A stretch of 64,000 bases of DNA, taken from Meghimatium bilineatum. Its lineage: Eukaryota > Mollusca > Gastropoda > Stylommatophora > Philomycidae. The notes under the pieces were generated by a model, which was not told where the DNA came from, searched no databases, and worked only from the letters and a program-made list of their open reading frames with translations. The translations under genes were made by a program, and so were the position numbers. Positions within the stretch are counted from its first letter, which is position 1, and each line of letters begins with the position of its first letter. The stretch covers positions 43,691,531-43,755,530 of the forward strand of contig CM067317.1 of assembly GCA_034231615.1 (NCBI GenBank). Direction: 5' to 3'. This document shows, piece after piece, positions 14,301-26,984 of this stretch.

Positions 14301-17300
14301 TCTTAGAGTGAGTAGTTGATGAGGATACATCAGATATATCTTAGCGTCACAGTTGATGAGGATACATCAGATATATCTTAGCGTCACTAGTTGATGAGGA
14401 TACATCAGATATATCTTAGCGTGACTAGTTGATGAGGATACATCAGCTATATCTTAGCGTCACTAGTTGATGAGGATACATCAGATATATCTTAGCTTCA
14501 CTAGTTGATGAGGATACATCAGATATATCTTAGCTTCACTAGTTGATGAGGATACATCAGATATATCTTAGCGTCACTAGTTGATGAGGATACATCAGAT
14601 ATATCTTAGCTTCACTAGTTGATGAGGATACATCAGATAAATCTTAGCGTCACTAGATGTTGAGGATACATCAGATATATCTTAGCGTCACTAGTTTATG
14701 AGGATACATCAGATATATCTTATCGTGACTAGTTGATGAGGATACATCAGATATATCTTAGCGTGACTAGTTGATGAGGATACATCAGATATATCTTATC
14801 GTGACTAGTTGATGAGGATACATCAGATATATCTTAGCGTGACTAGTTGATAAGGATACATCAGATATATCTTAGCTTAACTAGTTGATGAGGATACATC
14901 AGATATATCTTAGCTTCACTTGTTGATGAGGATACAACAGATATATCTTAGCTTTACTAGTTGATGAGGATGCATCAGAAATATGTTAGCTTCACTAGTT
15001 GATAAGGATACATCAGATATATCTTAGCGTCACAGTTGATGAGGATAAATCAGATATATCTTAGCTTCACTAGTTGATGAGGATACATCAGATATATCTT
15101 AGCTTCACTAGTTGATGAGGATACATCAGTTATATCTTAGCTTCACTAGTTGATGAAGATACATCAGACATATCTTAGCTTCCCTAGTTGATGAGGATTT
15201 ATCAGATAAATCTTAGCGTCACTAGTTGATGAGGATACATCAGATATATCTTAGCGTCACTAGTTAATGAGGATACATCAGATATATCTTAGCTTCACTA
15301 GATGATGAGGATACATCAGATATACCTTAGCGTCAATAGTTGATGAGGATAGATCAGATATCTTATCTTCACTAGTTTATGAGGATACATCAGATATATT
15401 TTAGCTTCACTAGTTGATGAGGATACATCAGATATATCTTAGCTTCACTAGATGATGAGGATACGTCAGATATATCTTAGGTTCACTAGATGATGAGGAT
15501 ACATCAGATATATCTTATCGTCACTAGTTGATGAGGATACATCAGATATATCTTAGCTTCACTAGTTGATGAGGATACATCACATAAATCTTAGCTTCAC
15601 TAGTTGAAGAAGATACATCAGATATATCTTAGCGTCACTATTTTATGAGGATACATCAGATATATCGTAGCTTCACTAGATGACGAGGATACATCAGATA
15701 TATTTTAGCGTGACTAGTTGATGAGGATACATCAGATATATCTTAGCGTCACTAGTTGATGAGGATACATCAGATATATCATAGTCACTAGTTGATGAGG
15801 ATGCATCAGAAATATGTTAGCTTCACTAGTTGATGAGGATTCATCAGATATATCTTAGCTTCACTAGTTGATGAGGATACATCAGATATATCTTAGCTTC
15901 ACTAGTTGATGAGGATACATCAGATATATCTTAGCTTCTCTAGTTGATGAGGATATATCAGATACATCATAGCGTCACTAGTTGATGAGGATACATCAGA
16001 TATATCTTAGCGTCACTAGTTGATGTGGATACATCAGCTATATCTTAGCTTCACTAGTTGATGAGGATACATCAGATATATCTTAGCTTCACTAGTTGAT
16101 GAGGATATATCAGATACATCTTAGCGTCACTAGTTTATGAGGATACATCAGATATATCTTAGCGTCACTAGATGATGATGATACATCAGATATATCTTAG
16201 CTTCACTAGATAATGAGGATACATCAGATATACCTTAGCGTCAATAGTTGATGAGGATACATCAGATATATCTTAGCGTCACTAGTTGATGAGGATACAT
16301 CAGCTATATCTTAGCTTCACTAGTTGATGAGGATACATCAGATATATCTTAGCTTCACTAGTTGATGAGGATATATCAGATACATCTTAGCGTCACTAGT
16401 TTATGAGGATACATCAGATATATCTTAGCGTCACTAGATGATGATGATACATCAGATATATCTTAGCTTCACTAGATGATGAGGATACGTCAGCTGTATC
16501 TTAGGTTCACTAGATGATGAGGATACATCAGATATATGTTATCGTCACTAGTTGATGAGGATACATCAGGTATATCTTAGCTTCACTAGTTGATGAGGAT
16601 ACATCAGATATATCTTAGCATCACTAGTTGATGAGGATACATCAGATATATCTTAGCTTCACTAGATATGAGGATACATCATATATATCTTAGCATCACT
16701 AGTTGATGAGGATAGATCAGATATACCTTAGCGTCACTAGTTGATGAGGATACATCAGATATATCTTAGCTTCACTAGTTGATGAGGATACATCAGATAT
16801 ATCTTAGCTTCACTAGTTGATGAGGATACATCAGATATCTTAACTTAACTAGTTGATGAGGATGCATCAGATATCTTAACTTAACTAGTTGATGAGGATG
16901 CATCAGGTATATCTTAGCGTGACTAGTTGATGAGGATACATCAGATATATCTTAGCCTCACTAGTTGATGAGGATACATCAGATATATCTTAGCTTCACT
17001 AGTTGATGAGGATACATCAGATATATCTTAGCGTCACTAGTTGATGAGGATACATCAGATATCTTAACTTAACTAGTTGATGAGGATGCATCAGATATAT
17101 CTTAGCGTGACTAGTTGATGAGGATACATCAGATATATCTTAGCGTGACTAGTTTATGAGGATACATCAGATATATCTTAGCTTCACTATTTGATGAGGA
17201 TACATCAGATATATCTTAGCTTCACTAGTTGATGAGGATATATCAGATACATCTTAGCGTCACTAGTTGATGAGGATACATCAGATATATCTTAGCTTCA

Positions 17301-20300
17301 CTAGTTGATGAGTATATATCAGATACATCTTAGCGTCACTAGTTGATGAGGATACATCAGATATATCTTAGCTTCACTAGATGATGATGATACATCAGAT
17401 ATATCTTAGCTTCACTAGTTGATGAGGAAACGTCAGATGTATCTTAGGTTCACTAGATGATGAGGATACATCAGATATATGTTATCGTCACTAGTTGATG
17501 AGGATACACCAGGTATATCTTAGCTTCACTAGTTGATGGGGATACATCAGATATATCTTAGCGTGACTAGTTGATGAGGATACATCAGATATATCTTAGC
17601 GTGACTAGTTGATGAGGATACATCAGATATATCTTATCGTGACTAGTTGATGAGGATACATCAGATATATCTTAGCGTGACTAGTTGATGAGGATACATC
17701 AGATATATCTTAGCTTCACTTGTTGATGAGGATGCAACAGATATATCTTAGCTTTACTAGTTGATGAGGATGCATCAGAAATATGTTAGCTTCACTAGTT
17801 GATGAGGATACATCAGATATATCTTAGCGTCACAGTTGATGAGGATAAATCAGATATATCTTAGCTTCACTAGTTGATGAGGATACATCAGATATATCTT
17901 AGCTTCACTAGTTGATGAGGATACATCAGTTATATCTTAGCTTCACTAGTTGATGAAGATACATCAGACATATCTTAGCTTCCCTAGTTGATGAGGATTT
18001 ATCAGATAAATCTTAGCGTCACTAGTTGATGAGGATACATCAGATATATCTTAGCGTCACTAGTTAATGAGGATACATCAGATATATCTTAGCTTCACTA
18101 GATGATGAGGATACATCAGATATACCTTAGCGTCAATAGTTGATGAGGATAGATCAGATATCTTATCTTCACTAGTTTATGAGGATACATCAGATATATT
18201 TTAGCTTCACTAGTTGATGAGGATACATCAGATATATCTTAGCTTCACTAGATGATGAGGATACGTCAGATATATCTTAGGTTCACTAGATGATGAGGAT
18301 ACATCAGATATATCTTATCGTCACTAGTTGATGAGGATACATCAGATATATCTTAGCTTCACTAGTTGATGAGGATACATCACATAAATCTTAGCTTCAC
18401 TAGTTGAAGAAGATACATCAGATATATCTTAGCGTCACTATTTTATGAGGATACATCAGATATATCGTAACTTCACTAGATGACGAGGATACATCAGATA
18501 TATTTTAGCGTGACTAGTTGATGAGGATACATCAGATATATCTTAGCGTCACTAGTTGATGAGGATACATCAGATATATCATAGTCACTAGTTGATGAGG
18601 ATGCATCAGAAATATGTTAGCTTCACTAGTTGATGAGGATTCATCAGATATATCTTAGCTTCACTAGTTGATTAGGATACATCAGATATATCTTAGCTTC
18701 ACTAATTGATGAGGATACATCAGACATATCTTAGCTTCACTAGATGATGAGGATACATCAGATATATCTTAGCTTCACTAGTTGATGAGGATACATCAGA
18801 TATATCTTAGCTTCTCTAGTTGATGAGGATATATCAGATACATCATAGCGTCACTAGTTGATGAGGATACATCAGATATATCTTAGCGTCACTAGTTGAT
18901 GAGGATACATCAGCTATATCTTAGCTTCACTAGTTGATGAGGATACATCAGATATATCTTAGCTTCACTAGTTGATGAGGATATATCAGATACATCTTAG
19001 CGTCACTAGTTTATGAGGATACATAAGATATATCTTAGCGTCACTAGATGATGATGATACATCAGATATATCTTAGCTTCACTAGATAATGAGGATACAT
19101 CAGATATACCTTAGCGTCAATAGTTGATGAGGATACATCAGATATATCTTAGCGTCACTAGTTGATGAGGATACATCAGCTATATCTTAGCTTCACTAGT
19201 TGATGAGGATACATCAGATATATCTTAGCTTCACTAGTTGATGAGGATATATCAGATACATCTTAGCGTCACTAGTTTATGAGGATACATCAGATATATC
19301 TTAGCGTCACTAGATATGAGGATACATCATATATATCTTAGCATCACTAGTTGATGAGGATAGATCAGATATACCTTAGCGTCACTAGTTGATGAGGATA
19401 CATCAGATATATCTTAGCTTCACTAGTTGATGAGGATACATCAGATATATCTTAGCTTCACTAGTTGATGAGGATACATCAGATATCTTAACTTAACTAG
19501 TTGATGAGGATGCATCAGATATCTTAACTTAACTAGTTGATGAGGATGCATCAGGTATATCTTAGCGTGACTAGTTGATGAGGATACATCAGATATATCT
19601 TAGCCTCACTAGTTGATGAGGATACATCAGATATATCTTAGCTTCACTAGTTGATGAGGATACATCAGATATATCTTAGCGTCACTAGTTGATGAGGATA
19701 CATCAGATATCTTAACTTAACTAGTTGATGAGGATGCATCAGATATATCTTAGCGTGACTAGTTGATGAGGATACATCAGATATATCTTAGCGTGACTAG
19801 TTTATGAGGATACATCAGATATATCTTAGCTTCACTATTTGATGAGGATACATCAGATATATCTTAGCTTCACTAGTTGATGAGGATATATCAGATACAT
19901 CTTAGCGTCACTAGTTGATGAGGATACATCAGATATATCTTAGCTTCACTAGTTGATGAGTATATATCAGATACATCTTAGCGTCACTAGTTGATGAGGA
20001 TACATCAGATATATCTTAGCTTCACTAGATGATGATGATACATCAGATATATCTTAGCTTCACTAGTTGATGAGGAAACGTCAGATGTATCTTAGGTTCA
20101 CTAGATGATGAGGATACATCAGATATATGTTATCGTCACTAGTTGATGAGGATACACCAGGTATATCTTAGCTTCACTAGTTGATGGGGATACATCAGAT
20201 ATATCTTAGCGTGACTAGTTGATGAGGATACATCAGATATATCTTAGCGTGACTAGTTGATGAGGATACATCAGATATATCTTAGCGTCACTAGTTGATG

Positions 20301-20446
20301 AGGATACATAAGATATAGCTTAGCTTCACTAGTTGATGAGGATACATCAGATATATCTTAGCGTGACTAGTTGATGAGGATACATCAGTTATATCTTAGT
20401 TTGACTAGTTGATGAGGATACATCAGATATAGCTTAGCTTCACTAA
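5355..20446. repeat. 15-kb satellite array of a 38-bp monomer
   Basis: The whole interval is one head-to-tail array, about 400 monomers, of a 38-bp unit reading 'cttagcttcactagttgatg' then 'aggatacatcagatatat'. Each unit holds three dyads: ACTAGT, the stem TGATG-AGGATA-CATCA, and AGATATATCT. The commonest variation is in the six bases before ACTAGT (cttc, cgtc, cgtg, cctc, agtg). Some monomers lose two or three bases. Blocks recur with spacings of about 2388, 5675 and 2645-2648 bp, showing higher-order duplication. There are no non-repeat islands, spacers or genes inside. If the ABC gene extends leftward, the array is intronic; otherwise it is intergenic. Confidence 0.97.
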
Positions 20447-20449
20447 TAG

Positions 20450-20690
20450 TGCTTTGAAGTAACTCCTGTATGTTGTCGGCGCCTGAAAGGGGAGCAAATA
20501 ATAGCAACGCAATTTACCTTTCATGCATGCCGTAAAAGGTGACTAAGCATGTTAATGGTTGAGTTGGATGTCCCATCCTATTTGGATCAAAATGACCCAG
20601 TCGTCATACTGAAGTCTACATACATCGCAACAAATCTGTAAACAATGACAGACGCATTACCTTCTCATGACTACGTCCTGCTGATCTGAA
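20450..20690 (+). mobile_element. SINE-like repeat ('catgccgtaaaaggtgacta' type)
   Basis: It contains 'catgccgtaaaaggtgacta' then 'tgtcccatcctatttggatc', matching 37.67-37.76 kb ('catgtcgtaagtggcggata', 'tgtcccatctcgtataggat'). This core resembles a common molluscan interspersed repeat. The boundaries are approximate. Confidence 0.6.
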
Positions 20691-20699
20691 AGGAGTGTG

Positions 20700-20960
20700 A
20701 GAACGAACTATGTCAAAAAGGCTCAAATGGCGTAGAGGATTGATTACATTGTACCAGTGTTACCTTATATGTAACATGTCAATCTAAACTAAGCGGCACG
20801 CTGCCTAAATGTAGCACTCATAGTGCGTACATCGCTTCATACATCGCTTCAAGCAATAATATTCAGAAAACCTTTGGAAAAAATTCCACTTTATAAACAC
20901 ACAATGCGATCAGGATATGATCTCGCGACCTTGTAACGTTGTCTCAGTACGCAGATTGCT
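20700..20960 (-). mobile_element. tRNA-derived SINE copy (family T)
   Basis: Its + strand shows 'ggcgtagaggattga' and a block of 'cgcttcaagcaataat', as in the better copy at 31.7 kb. Read on the minus strand it has a tRNA-like head ('gtcgcgagatcatatcctga'). It is heavily diverged, with a local duplication of 'catcgcttca'. Confidence 0.5.
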
Positions 20961-21215
20961 CCTCCTGACAGCCCGAATTTGGTCGTGATCTCCCAGTTTT
21001 TTTAGATCTATGGAGAAATCTGTCATTGAGGATTTTAAAATGTCGTTGTACCACAGCATTGGTCTGATGCGAACCCATTGGCCTTCAAATAGTTCTCCGA
21101 ATAGTACTTGTTTTGAAAATACGGCAGTCTGTCATTCTTTGGACGTGACTAAACCATCCCAATCTATTTCTAAGTGTTTCCATGGCAAATGGTAGCAGAG
21201 TGCGGAATAACATTT
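20961..21215 (-). mobile_element. Non-LTR retrotransposon 3' fragment
   Basis: The minus-strand translation holds VLFGELFEGQ followed by RPMLWYNDILKSSM, the conserved polyprotein tail before the 3' UTR (compare YGELQKSKRSQGGQKKRYKD at 62.3 kb). The + strand frame at 21010 is its shadow. Confidence 0.6.
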
Positions 21216-21545
21216 TTATATTGTGCTTTTATCGTGTCGTTTAATGTTTAAGATTTTACGGAGACATCTTAGATGAAAGATGTTTAGCCTCCTCTCGTGT
21301 TGTGTAGGTATTCCGAGTTGTCATAAATATCTAATGCGCAAACAGAATACCCGATAGAGACATATTATCGTCAGTAAAACCATTCAGCGCCACAATTGAC
21401 CACATATAATTAGCGGTGCGCTGTTCATCCATGCTAGATTTCGTTGTTTATCTGTGATGGTTCAAAGTTTAGATGTTCAAGATTCTGAACAGAAATCAAC
21501 AAGAAAATAGTTATTCTTAAGTCAAGTTGTTTCTACACAGCTGTT
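21216..21545. other. No gene seen
   Basis: Ordinary AT-rich sequence. A plausible splice acceptor ('gtttctacacag') ends at about 21540, just before the ATG of the repetitive frame at 21552. Confidence 0.4.
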
Positions 21546-21551
21546 TTGTGG

Positions 21552-23069
21552 ATGTGTTGTAAGTCATTCTGTAGAAGGAACGACGGGGGTAAACAAGATA
21601 CAGACTCCGAGACAATAAGCTACAGCGACCAAGTAGCAGACGTGGAGAGAATTTTCGAGAGAGGCCCCAATGGCATGCAAGACAGAGACAGCCAAGGCAC
21701 GCAAGACAGAGACAGCCAGGTCACACAAGACAGAGGCATTGTGAGAATACAAGACAGAGACATTGATAGAATACACAACATTTACGAGAGAATCCAAAGG
21801 GACAGCGGAGAGAAAAAGAAAGGCATGGATAGTATACTGGAACGAGATAGTCAGATATTCCAATACAAGGATAGTAAGATATTCCAAGACATAGACAGTC
21901 AGATAATACAAGAAAGGGACATTGATAGCATACAAGACAGAGAGGGCGAGAGCTTAGAAGACAGAGAGGGCGAGAGCTTAGAAGACAGAGAGGGCGAGAG
22001 CTTAGAAGACAGAGAGGGCGAGAGCTTAGAAGACAGAGACAATGAGAACATACAAGACAGAGACAATGAGAACATACAAGACAGAGACAATGAGAACATA
22101 CAAGACAGAGACAATGAGAACATACAAAACAGAGACAATGAGAACATACAAGACAGAGACAATGAGAACATACAAGACAGAGACAATGAGAACATACAAG
22201 ACAGAGACAATGAGAACATACAAGACAGAGACAATGAGAACATACAAGACAGAGACAATGAGAACATACAAGACAGAGACAATGAGAACATACAAGACAG
22301 AGACAATGAGAACATACAAGACAGAGACAATGAGAACATACAAGACAGAGACAATGAGAACATACAAGACAGAGACAATGAGAACATACAAGACAGAGAC
22401 GGTGAGAGCTTACAAGACAGAGACATGGAGGGCTATCAAGGCCGTGACCTTGATATAATTCAAGATAGAGACATCGAGAAGATACCAGAAAGAGACATCG
22501 ACAGCATGAAAGACACAGACACTGAGAACATGCAAGACAGAGAAACTGAGAGCATACATGACAGAGAAACCATGAGCATACAAGATAGGCGAGACAACGT
22601 GAGCATACAAGACAGAGACATCGAGAGCACACAAGACAGAGACATCGAGAGCACACAAGACAGAGACACTGTGAGCATACAAAACAGACGAGAAATTGAC
22701 AGCATACAAGACAGAGACATTAGAAGCATACACGGCAGTGATATTGATATAATACAAGACAGAGACACTAGGAGCATACAAGACAGAGACATTAAGAGCA
22801 TACAAGGCAGTGATATTGATATAATACAAGAGAGAGACACTAGGAGCATACACGACAGAGACATTAGAAGCATACAAGGCAGTGATGTTGATATAATACA
22901 AGACAGAGACACTAGGAGCATACAAGACAGAGACACTAGGAGCATACAAGGCAGTGATGTTGATATAATACAAGACAGAGACACTAGGAGCATACAAGAC
23001 AGAGACACCGAGAGCATACAAGACAGAGACACCGAGAGCATACAAGACAGAGACACCGAGAGCATATAA
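21552..23069 (+). CDS. Doubtful 505-codon frame of QDRD octapeptide repeats
   Basis: From ATG 21552 to TAA 23067-23069 there is an uninterrupted frame. It has a short unique N-terminus (MCCKSFCRRNDGGKQDTDSE, then DQVADVERIFERG), followed by about 55 copies of an eight-residue unit of the type IQDRDNEN. The DNA is a 24-bp minisatellite. The first block is near-identical; later units vary (IESTQDRD, RSIHGSDIDIIQDRD). Two units carry extra codons (QDRRDNVS, QNRREIDS) that keep the frame, which is suggestive of selection but could be chance. Downstream of 23069 the same repeat continues with frame breaks. The product would be highly charged and disordered. A polished minisatellite without function is an equally good reading. 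Confidence 0.3.
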   Translation: MCCKSFCRRNDGGKQDTDSETISYSDQVADVERIFERGPNGMQDRDSQGTQDRDSQVTQDRGIVRIQDRDIDRIHNIYERIQRDSGEKKKGMDSILERDSQIFQYKDSKIFQDIDSQIIQERDIDSIQDREGESLEDREGESLEDREGESLEDREGESLEDRDNENIQDRDNENIQDRDNENIQDRDNENIQNRDNENIQDRDNENIQDRDNENIQDRDNENIQDRDNENIQDRDNENIQDRDNENIQDRDNENIQDRDNENIQDRDNENIQDRDNENIQDRDGESLQDRDMEGYQGRDLDIIQDRDIEKIPERDIDSMKDTDTENMQDRETESIHDRETMSIQDRRDNVSIQDRDIESTQDRDIESTQDRDTVSIQNRREIDSIQDRDIRSIHGSDIDIIQDRDTRSIQDRDIKSIQGSDIDIIQERDTRSIHDRDIRSIQGSDVDIIQDRDTRSIQDRDTRSIQGSDVDIIQDRDTRSIQDRDTESIQDRDTESIQDRDTESI

Positions 23070-23760
23070 GACAGAGACATATAGAAAATACAAGACAGAG
23101 ACACTAGGAGCATACAATGCAGTGATATTGATATAATACAGGACAGAGACACTAGGAGCATACAAGACAGAGACACCGAGAGCATACAAGACAGAGACAT
23201 AAAGAAAATACGAAACAGGTGCATATAAAAAATACAAGACAAGACAGAGACATATAGAAAATACGAAACAGGTACATATAGAAAATACAAGACAAGACAG
23301 AGACATATAGAAAATACGAAACAGGTACATACAGAAAATACAAGACAGAGACATATAGAAAATACGAAACATGTACATATAGAAAATACAGGACAGAGAC
23401 ATCGAGATCACACCATATAGAGACATTGAATACATACTCGGGACATACAAGGAATACCAAACAGAGTTTGATATAATACAAGACAGAATAGGCATATAGA
23501 TAATGCAAGCAGAGACATACGCGAATTCAAGACAGAGACATGAGAAAATACAAGACAGAGACATGAGAAAATACAAGACAGAGACATGAGAAAATACAAG
23601 ACAGAGACATGAGAAAATACAAGACAGAGACATGAGAAAATACAAGACAGAGACATGAGAAAATACAATATGGAGACATGAGAAAATACAATATGGAGAC
23701 ATGAGAGAATAGAAAATAGAGACATGAGAGAATAGAAGACGGAAACAAATATAGATATTA
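21655..23760. repeat. 24-bp minisatellite 'acaagacagagacaatgaga' + 'acat', decaying rightward
   Basis: A near-perfect core lies at 22030-22410. Variant units containing 'gtgatattgatataatacaa' follow, then a frame-broken zone at 23070-23400 with 'atagaaaatacgaaacag', then a 22-bp array at 23535-23720 of 'acaagacagagacatgagaa' plus 'aa'. The last units are interrupted and resume weakly at 23880-23960 and 24240-24330. Confidence 0.9.
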
Positions 23761-23967
23761 CGAGATATCTAAATTGAGTAAATGTCCTGGGTCAAAGTGT
23801 CTCAGTACATGGACCTCTGTATAAAAAACCAACCAACCAGTAAATGTCAATAATCCACTTAATGGGTCTGTCTTTTTTTGAGACATTAAGAAAATACCAT
23901 ACATAGAGACAGCAAGAGAATTCGAGACAGAGAAATTGAAGGAGTATAATACAGAGACATCTTCAAG

Positions 23968-24133
23968 CAGGGCCGACCCTAACAATTGAGGGCCCAATGG
24001 GAAACGGATTGCGCGGGGCCCAGTCTGGGTAGGGAAGAGGATAATAAAATAAATTCTAATATGAATTTATGGGCCTATGAAGTGCGGGGCCCACTGCGGC
24101 CGCATAGGTTCCAATGGCCTAAGACCGGCCCTG
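23968..24133. mobile_element. 166-bp hAT-type MITE with 8-bp target duplication
   Basis: The element begins CAGGGCCGAC and ends GACCGGCCCTG, giving short terminal inverted repeats of CAGGGCCG. It is flanked by tcttcaag (23960-23967) and ttttcaag (24134-24141), an 8-bp target duplication with one mismatch. Eight-base duplications and CAGGG-type ends are typical of hAT elements. There is no coding capacity. The interior is GC-rich ('cactgcggccgcataggttc'), unlike its surroundings. It sits inside the decaying 24-bp minisatellite, so it inserted after that array formed. Confidence 0.8.
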
Positions 24134-24239
24134 TTTTCAAGTCGTGATACAGCAACTTTAGGAAAATATTGAACATAAGCGACATTCTATAGAAGTAAAG
24201 AAGGCTATAGAATATAAAAGACATGAGACGAAAAAGCGG

Positions 24240-24690
24240 ACACATTGGTCAGGTACAAAGCAGAGATGTTAGAAAAACATACGACAGAGACATTGTGTGG
24301 ATAGAAAAACAGCGACATTGTAAAACAGGGAAACACTTATAATGAACATATATGGAAGTGCTTGGCAACCTCTACCTTTTAAATGTGGAAACATGAAGTC
24401 AACGTACGCAATACGAAATGTGGCATACGAAAGGAAACATAACACAACAGTAAACTTTAACGCAGCACACAACTTTATATACAGCAGAAAACGTGACAGG
24501 CAACAAAAAAAACATAACATGCAGCGTGAAACATAACATGCAGCGTGAAACGTGACACGCAACAAGAAAACATAAAATGCAGCGTGAAACGTGACACAGA
24601 TTACGAAAACGTGACATACAAAAGGAAACATGATTCACAACAAGAAAACGTAATATACATCAGAACAGTGACGTGTAATACAACTTATTA
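24240..24690. repeat. Degenerate about 20-bp minisatellite ('gaaacgtgacacacaacaag'), left part
   Basis: Irregular repeats of AACGTGACA/ACAACA words. The same family resumes at 26985-27835, beyond an inserted non-LTR element. Confidence 0.75.
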
Positions 24691-24769
24691 ACGTATGTTT
24701 AAAACATGGACTAACGAATACGTTGTTCTAACATAGGCAGAGCCACATAAAGTCTTCGTATAAATGAGA

Positions 24770-26885
24770 CAATTTACAGCAAGCACCTCAAATCGACTAC
24801 ATACTCGTAAGAGACAAACAAAAGAGATACATAACTGATGCAAGCGAATTTTCAAACTTGAGATGATACAAAAAGCAACGAGCTATATCAAAAATGAAAC
24901 AAACATTTCTAGCATTGCCACAAAGAGACTGACAACATCTCATGAGAATGGGACATGTTCAAAGATGAAATGTTGAGTAACTTACGAAATATATGCGGCG
25001 TAAAGAAACACATACAGAATAATTTTAAAAAACTGCATGGTGATGAGATGAAATACTAAGGGCTAACAAAGTAAAAAACAACTGTTTCAACATATGGCTA
25101 AAATCTAAACAACAAGAACACCACTTACAATATAGACAAGCAAGGAATAACGCTAAATGAATAATACAAGAAGCACAATCTAACTCCAGGAATGAATATG
25201 GAGAACACCTAACATAAATCTGCAAGTCGAAACGTCGATAATTTTTCAAAAGTATAAAATCAATGAGAGTAAGAGACGAAAGCTACAACTCCAAAACAAT
25301 CATAAATGATAAAAAAGGCAATCTTATACTAACATCTTATAAAATAAAGATGGAAATAATATTTTCAAGAGTTATACAATCCTAACATAATAAAAGAGTA
25401 TATTTGCATTCAAACAAACCAAGACATCGCGGAACCTGACATACTAAATCAAGAAATAGATGCAGTCTTAAAATCTAGCCACAATAACAAATTACTAGGC
25501 TGGACAGTATGTATAACTAATTAAGCGATAAGAGCATGCAAGAAAACATGGATGAAAGGGCTAGCAAGATTATTCAAAATAGCATGGGAAGAAAGGAGAG
25601 CACCAGAAGACTGGCAAAAATCAATAAAAGTACCAATATGGGAGAACAAAGGAAACAAAAGAGAATTTGAATAATACAGAGGTATCTTCCTACTAAGTCA
25701 TTCTGGTAAAGTGTGTGCCAAACACGCATAAGATACATCACAGACGCACAAATGAGCTAGTCCAAAGTTTGATTCAGTAGAGGTGTAAGTTGTACGTACA
25801 GATACTTTTTTTTTCCTTGAATCAACTAAGTGAAAAACACTAGAATATGATCAAGAACTAAATACAATATTTATAGACCTGGAAAAAGCATTCGATAGAG
25901 TCAATAGAAATGCATTATGGGGAACATTAGAAGACTATGGAATCAAAGATCAATTACTAGAAAATACAAAAGCCCTTTATCAGAACTGCCAAAGCTAAGT
26001 AAGAACAACTGACGGAATGACTTCATCTTTCGAAACAAAATAAGGTGTAAGACAATGATGTGTGCTCTCACCTATACTTTGTAAATATACATGAACAGTT
26101 TAAAAAAATAATCCTAAATTACGAAAGCAAACAGTACAGAAATAAGAGAAGAATCTGAAGAGGAATTAAAAATCACAATCAACGAATTGTTATTTGCTGA
26201 TTATCAATGTATTATCTACGAGATGAACAGCAGTTGTAAACCATATTAAGGCACTCACGATAATATGCCCAATGTATAAAATGAAAATAAATACGCAGGA
26301 AACATAAGCAATGGAAATCAGCAAGTCAACAACCAAGTGATTATTATAATAAACCAAACTAAAGTGAAACTAGAGAAATTGAGACAAACTGCCAGAAAAC
26401 AAACATAGTTACATACCACCCATCACTATTACTGCTCAACCCAGAGATCAAGATAGAAGTCAAGAGACAGATAATAAACAGTATTTTTTATGCCACCACT
26501 TTGCTATCAATGCCAGACATGGACGCTGACAGCAGCCCATCAGAAAAAACTTAACAACCAGTGAGATGAAATCTCATAGAAAAGATGTAAGAGTGACCAA
26601 ACTAGACAAAATAAGAAACAGCGAAATCAGGTAAAAGAATCGGTATAAGACAATGTACAGAATACATTGGGAAACAACAAACAAAATGGTGTGGACACCT
26701 TATGAGAATGAAAAATAACCAACTACCGACAAGATCGTATTACATGAGAAGATCCGGATACAAGGCCAGATGAAGACCTATAAGAAAATGGATAGATAAT
26801 ATCAAGACAACCCTGAATAAATATGGATCAAACACAGCCAAGGCGACACATCTGGCCTTGGGTAGACAGATAAATCTTTCAGTCA
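24770..26885 (+). mobile_element. Decayed non-LTR retrotransposon, endonuclease end to 3' tail
   Basis: In changing + frames the order is as follows. The end of an endonuclease domain (TxxxxDYILVRDK-like) is near 24.79 kb. RT-region words include LARLFKIAWEERRAPEDWQK near 25.57 kb, FIDLEKAFDRVN (motif A) near 25.88 kb, and a motif like GVRQxCVLSPIL near 26.05 kb. The tail is KWCGHLMRM ... IRKWIDNIKTTL near 26.69-26.82 kb. Many stops and frameshifts make it inactive. It interrupts the AACGTGACA minisatellite. Confidence 0.8.
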
Positions 26886-26984
26886 CTACCCCTACGCTTA
26901 ACGACATGTGGATATTCTTGCCATCATCCACCTGGGAATAGACAATAGACCAAATTTTAAAACACTTGACACACTACAGGAAAA

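Noticed and set aside
5355-20446. CRISPR-like array
   Set aside because: The 38-bp unit is directly tandem with no unique spacers, and the genome is eukaryotic.
5355-20446. Hammerhead ribozyme in the satellite, because of the TGATGAG word
   Set aside because: There is no GAAA core box or the needed stem arrangement; TGATG pairs with CATCA in a simple hairpin instead.
21564-23748. Cys/Leu/Ser-rich minus-strand frames opposite the 24-bp repeat
   Set aside because: Multiple overlapping frames from a stop-free repeat unit; no unique ends.
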